Shown piece by piece: positions 32,912 to 33,116 of a DNA stretch of 33,116 bases. A model generated the notes under the pieces. It had not been told where the DNA came from. It saw nothing but the letters and a program-made list of their open reading frames with translations, and searched no databases. Every line of letters begins with the position of its first letter. The first letter of the stretch is position 1. The DNA lies in NCBI GenBank assembly GCA_910584525.1, contig CAJUAT010000008.1:30319-63434 (forward strand), given 5' to 3'. The stretch is from an uncultured Muribaculaceae bacterium (GTDB taxonomy: Bacteria; Bacteroidota; Bacteroidia; Bacteroidales; Muribaculaceae). Position numbers and translations under genes: made by a program.

Positions 32912-33116
32912 ATGATACCGACAGTTACAGCAGCTATGGCAGAGGCAGCCTTGCGTCCCGAATGCCGGAAGAGCCCGGCTGCGGACTTATCCTCTGACCA
33001 GCTGCGACAGTCCAAGCGGTTCTTCGTGACCGTGGCGCGCGATATATGTCCCGGCTGGGACGTGTCGGAACAGAACCGTGCGACGGTACGCGCCGTTTTC
33101 GAATGGTGCATGGGCA
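32912..33116 (+). CDS. 5' end of a gene cut by the window edge
   Basis: From ATG 32912, preceded by AGGAG at 32905-32909, the frame stays open to the end (68 codons): MIPTVTAAMAEAALRPECRK, then DQLRQSKRFFVTVARDI, CPGWDVSEQN, AVFEWCMG. An antisense ORF overlaps (32896-33111), but the plus reading has a start, a ribosome site and the orientation of the preceding ORF. The C-terminal phrase FEWCMG resembles the region just before the P-loop in some small AAA ATPases of Bacteroidota accessory regions; that is a guess as the P-loop would lie outside. Confidence 0.5.
   Translation, partial: MIPTVTAAMAEAALRPECRKSPAADLSSDQLRQSKRFFVTVARDICPGWDVSEQNRATVRAVFEWCMG

Overview
The window looks like a chromosomal segment of a Bacteroidales bacterium, plausibly Muribaculaceae or a close relative (inference; no rRNA is present). 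The support is repeated TTTG / TAnnTTTG-type promoters, almost no strong Shine-Dalgarno sites, a lipoprotein TamA homologue (TamL), a SusC-era style outer-membrane barrel, C10 peptidase and GH53 proteins with short sorting-type C-termini, and a fairly GC-rich base composition. No tRNA, rRNA, CRISPR array or intact transposase was seen.

Left end (1-3054): a 36-bp tandem repeat leads directly into a C39-peptidase ABC exporter that has lost its ATPase domain. After about 100 bp of frame-broken sequence follows the C-terminal part of an outer-membrane beta-barrel. This looks like the scar of a deletion inside a peptide-export locus, closed by a strong hairpin. Region 3071-4382 is the ribosomal operon rpsF-rpsR-rplI with its own promoter, a leader hairpin and a terminator. 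A secreted GH53 endo-galactanase (4474-5736), a one-cysteine Bcp-type peroxiredoxin (minus), a DUF1846 protein with a nearly leaderless promoter, lepA (minus) and a class I fumarase (minus) follow.

From a divergent promoter region at 11576-11641, an exopolysaccharide operon runs to 18810: export lipoprotein, Wzc-like co-polymerase/tyrosine kinase, rfbA, rfbC, a Wzy-like membrane protein and one glycosyltransferase. A second promoter at 18840-18871 starts a tightly packed six-gene operon (18946-29460): a large exported amidase-like protein whose catalytic domain is split by a golvesin-type domain, a tandem GT-A glycosyltransferase, a DUF4922 (GDP-sugar phosphorylase-like) protein, a SpoIID/LytB protein, an AmpG-family transporter and TamL. 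I consider this the most interesting system in the window: the parts together suggest cell-wall glycan turnover, import and envelope assembly, but the joint role is inference.

The right end holds, on the minus strand, a small exported protein followed by a secreted C10 (streptopain-type) peptidase broken by a single-base frameshift, then a dispersed intergenic repeat that also occurs at 6335-6432, a small unrecognised ORF, and a gene cut by the window edge.
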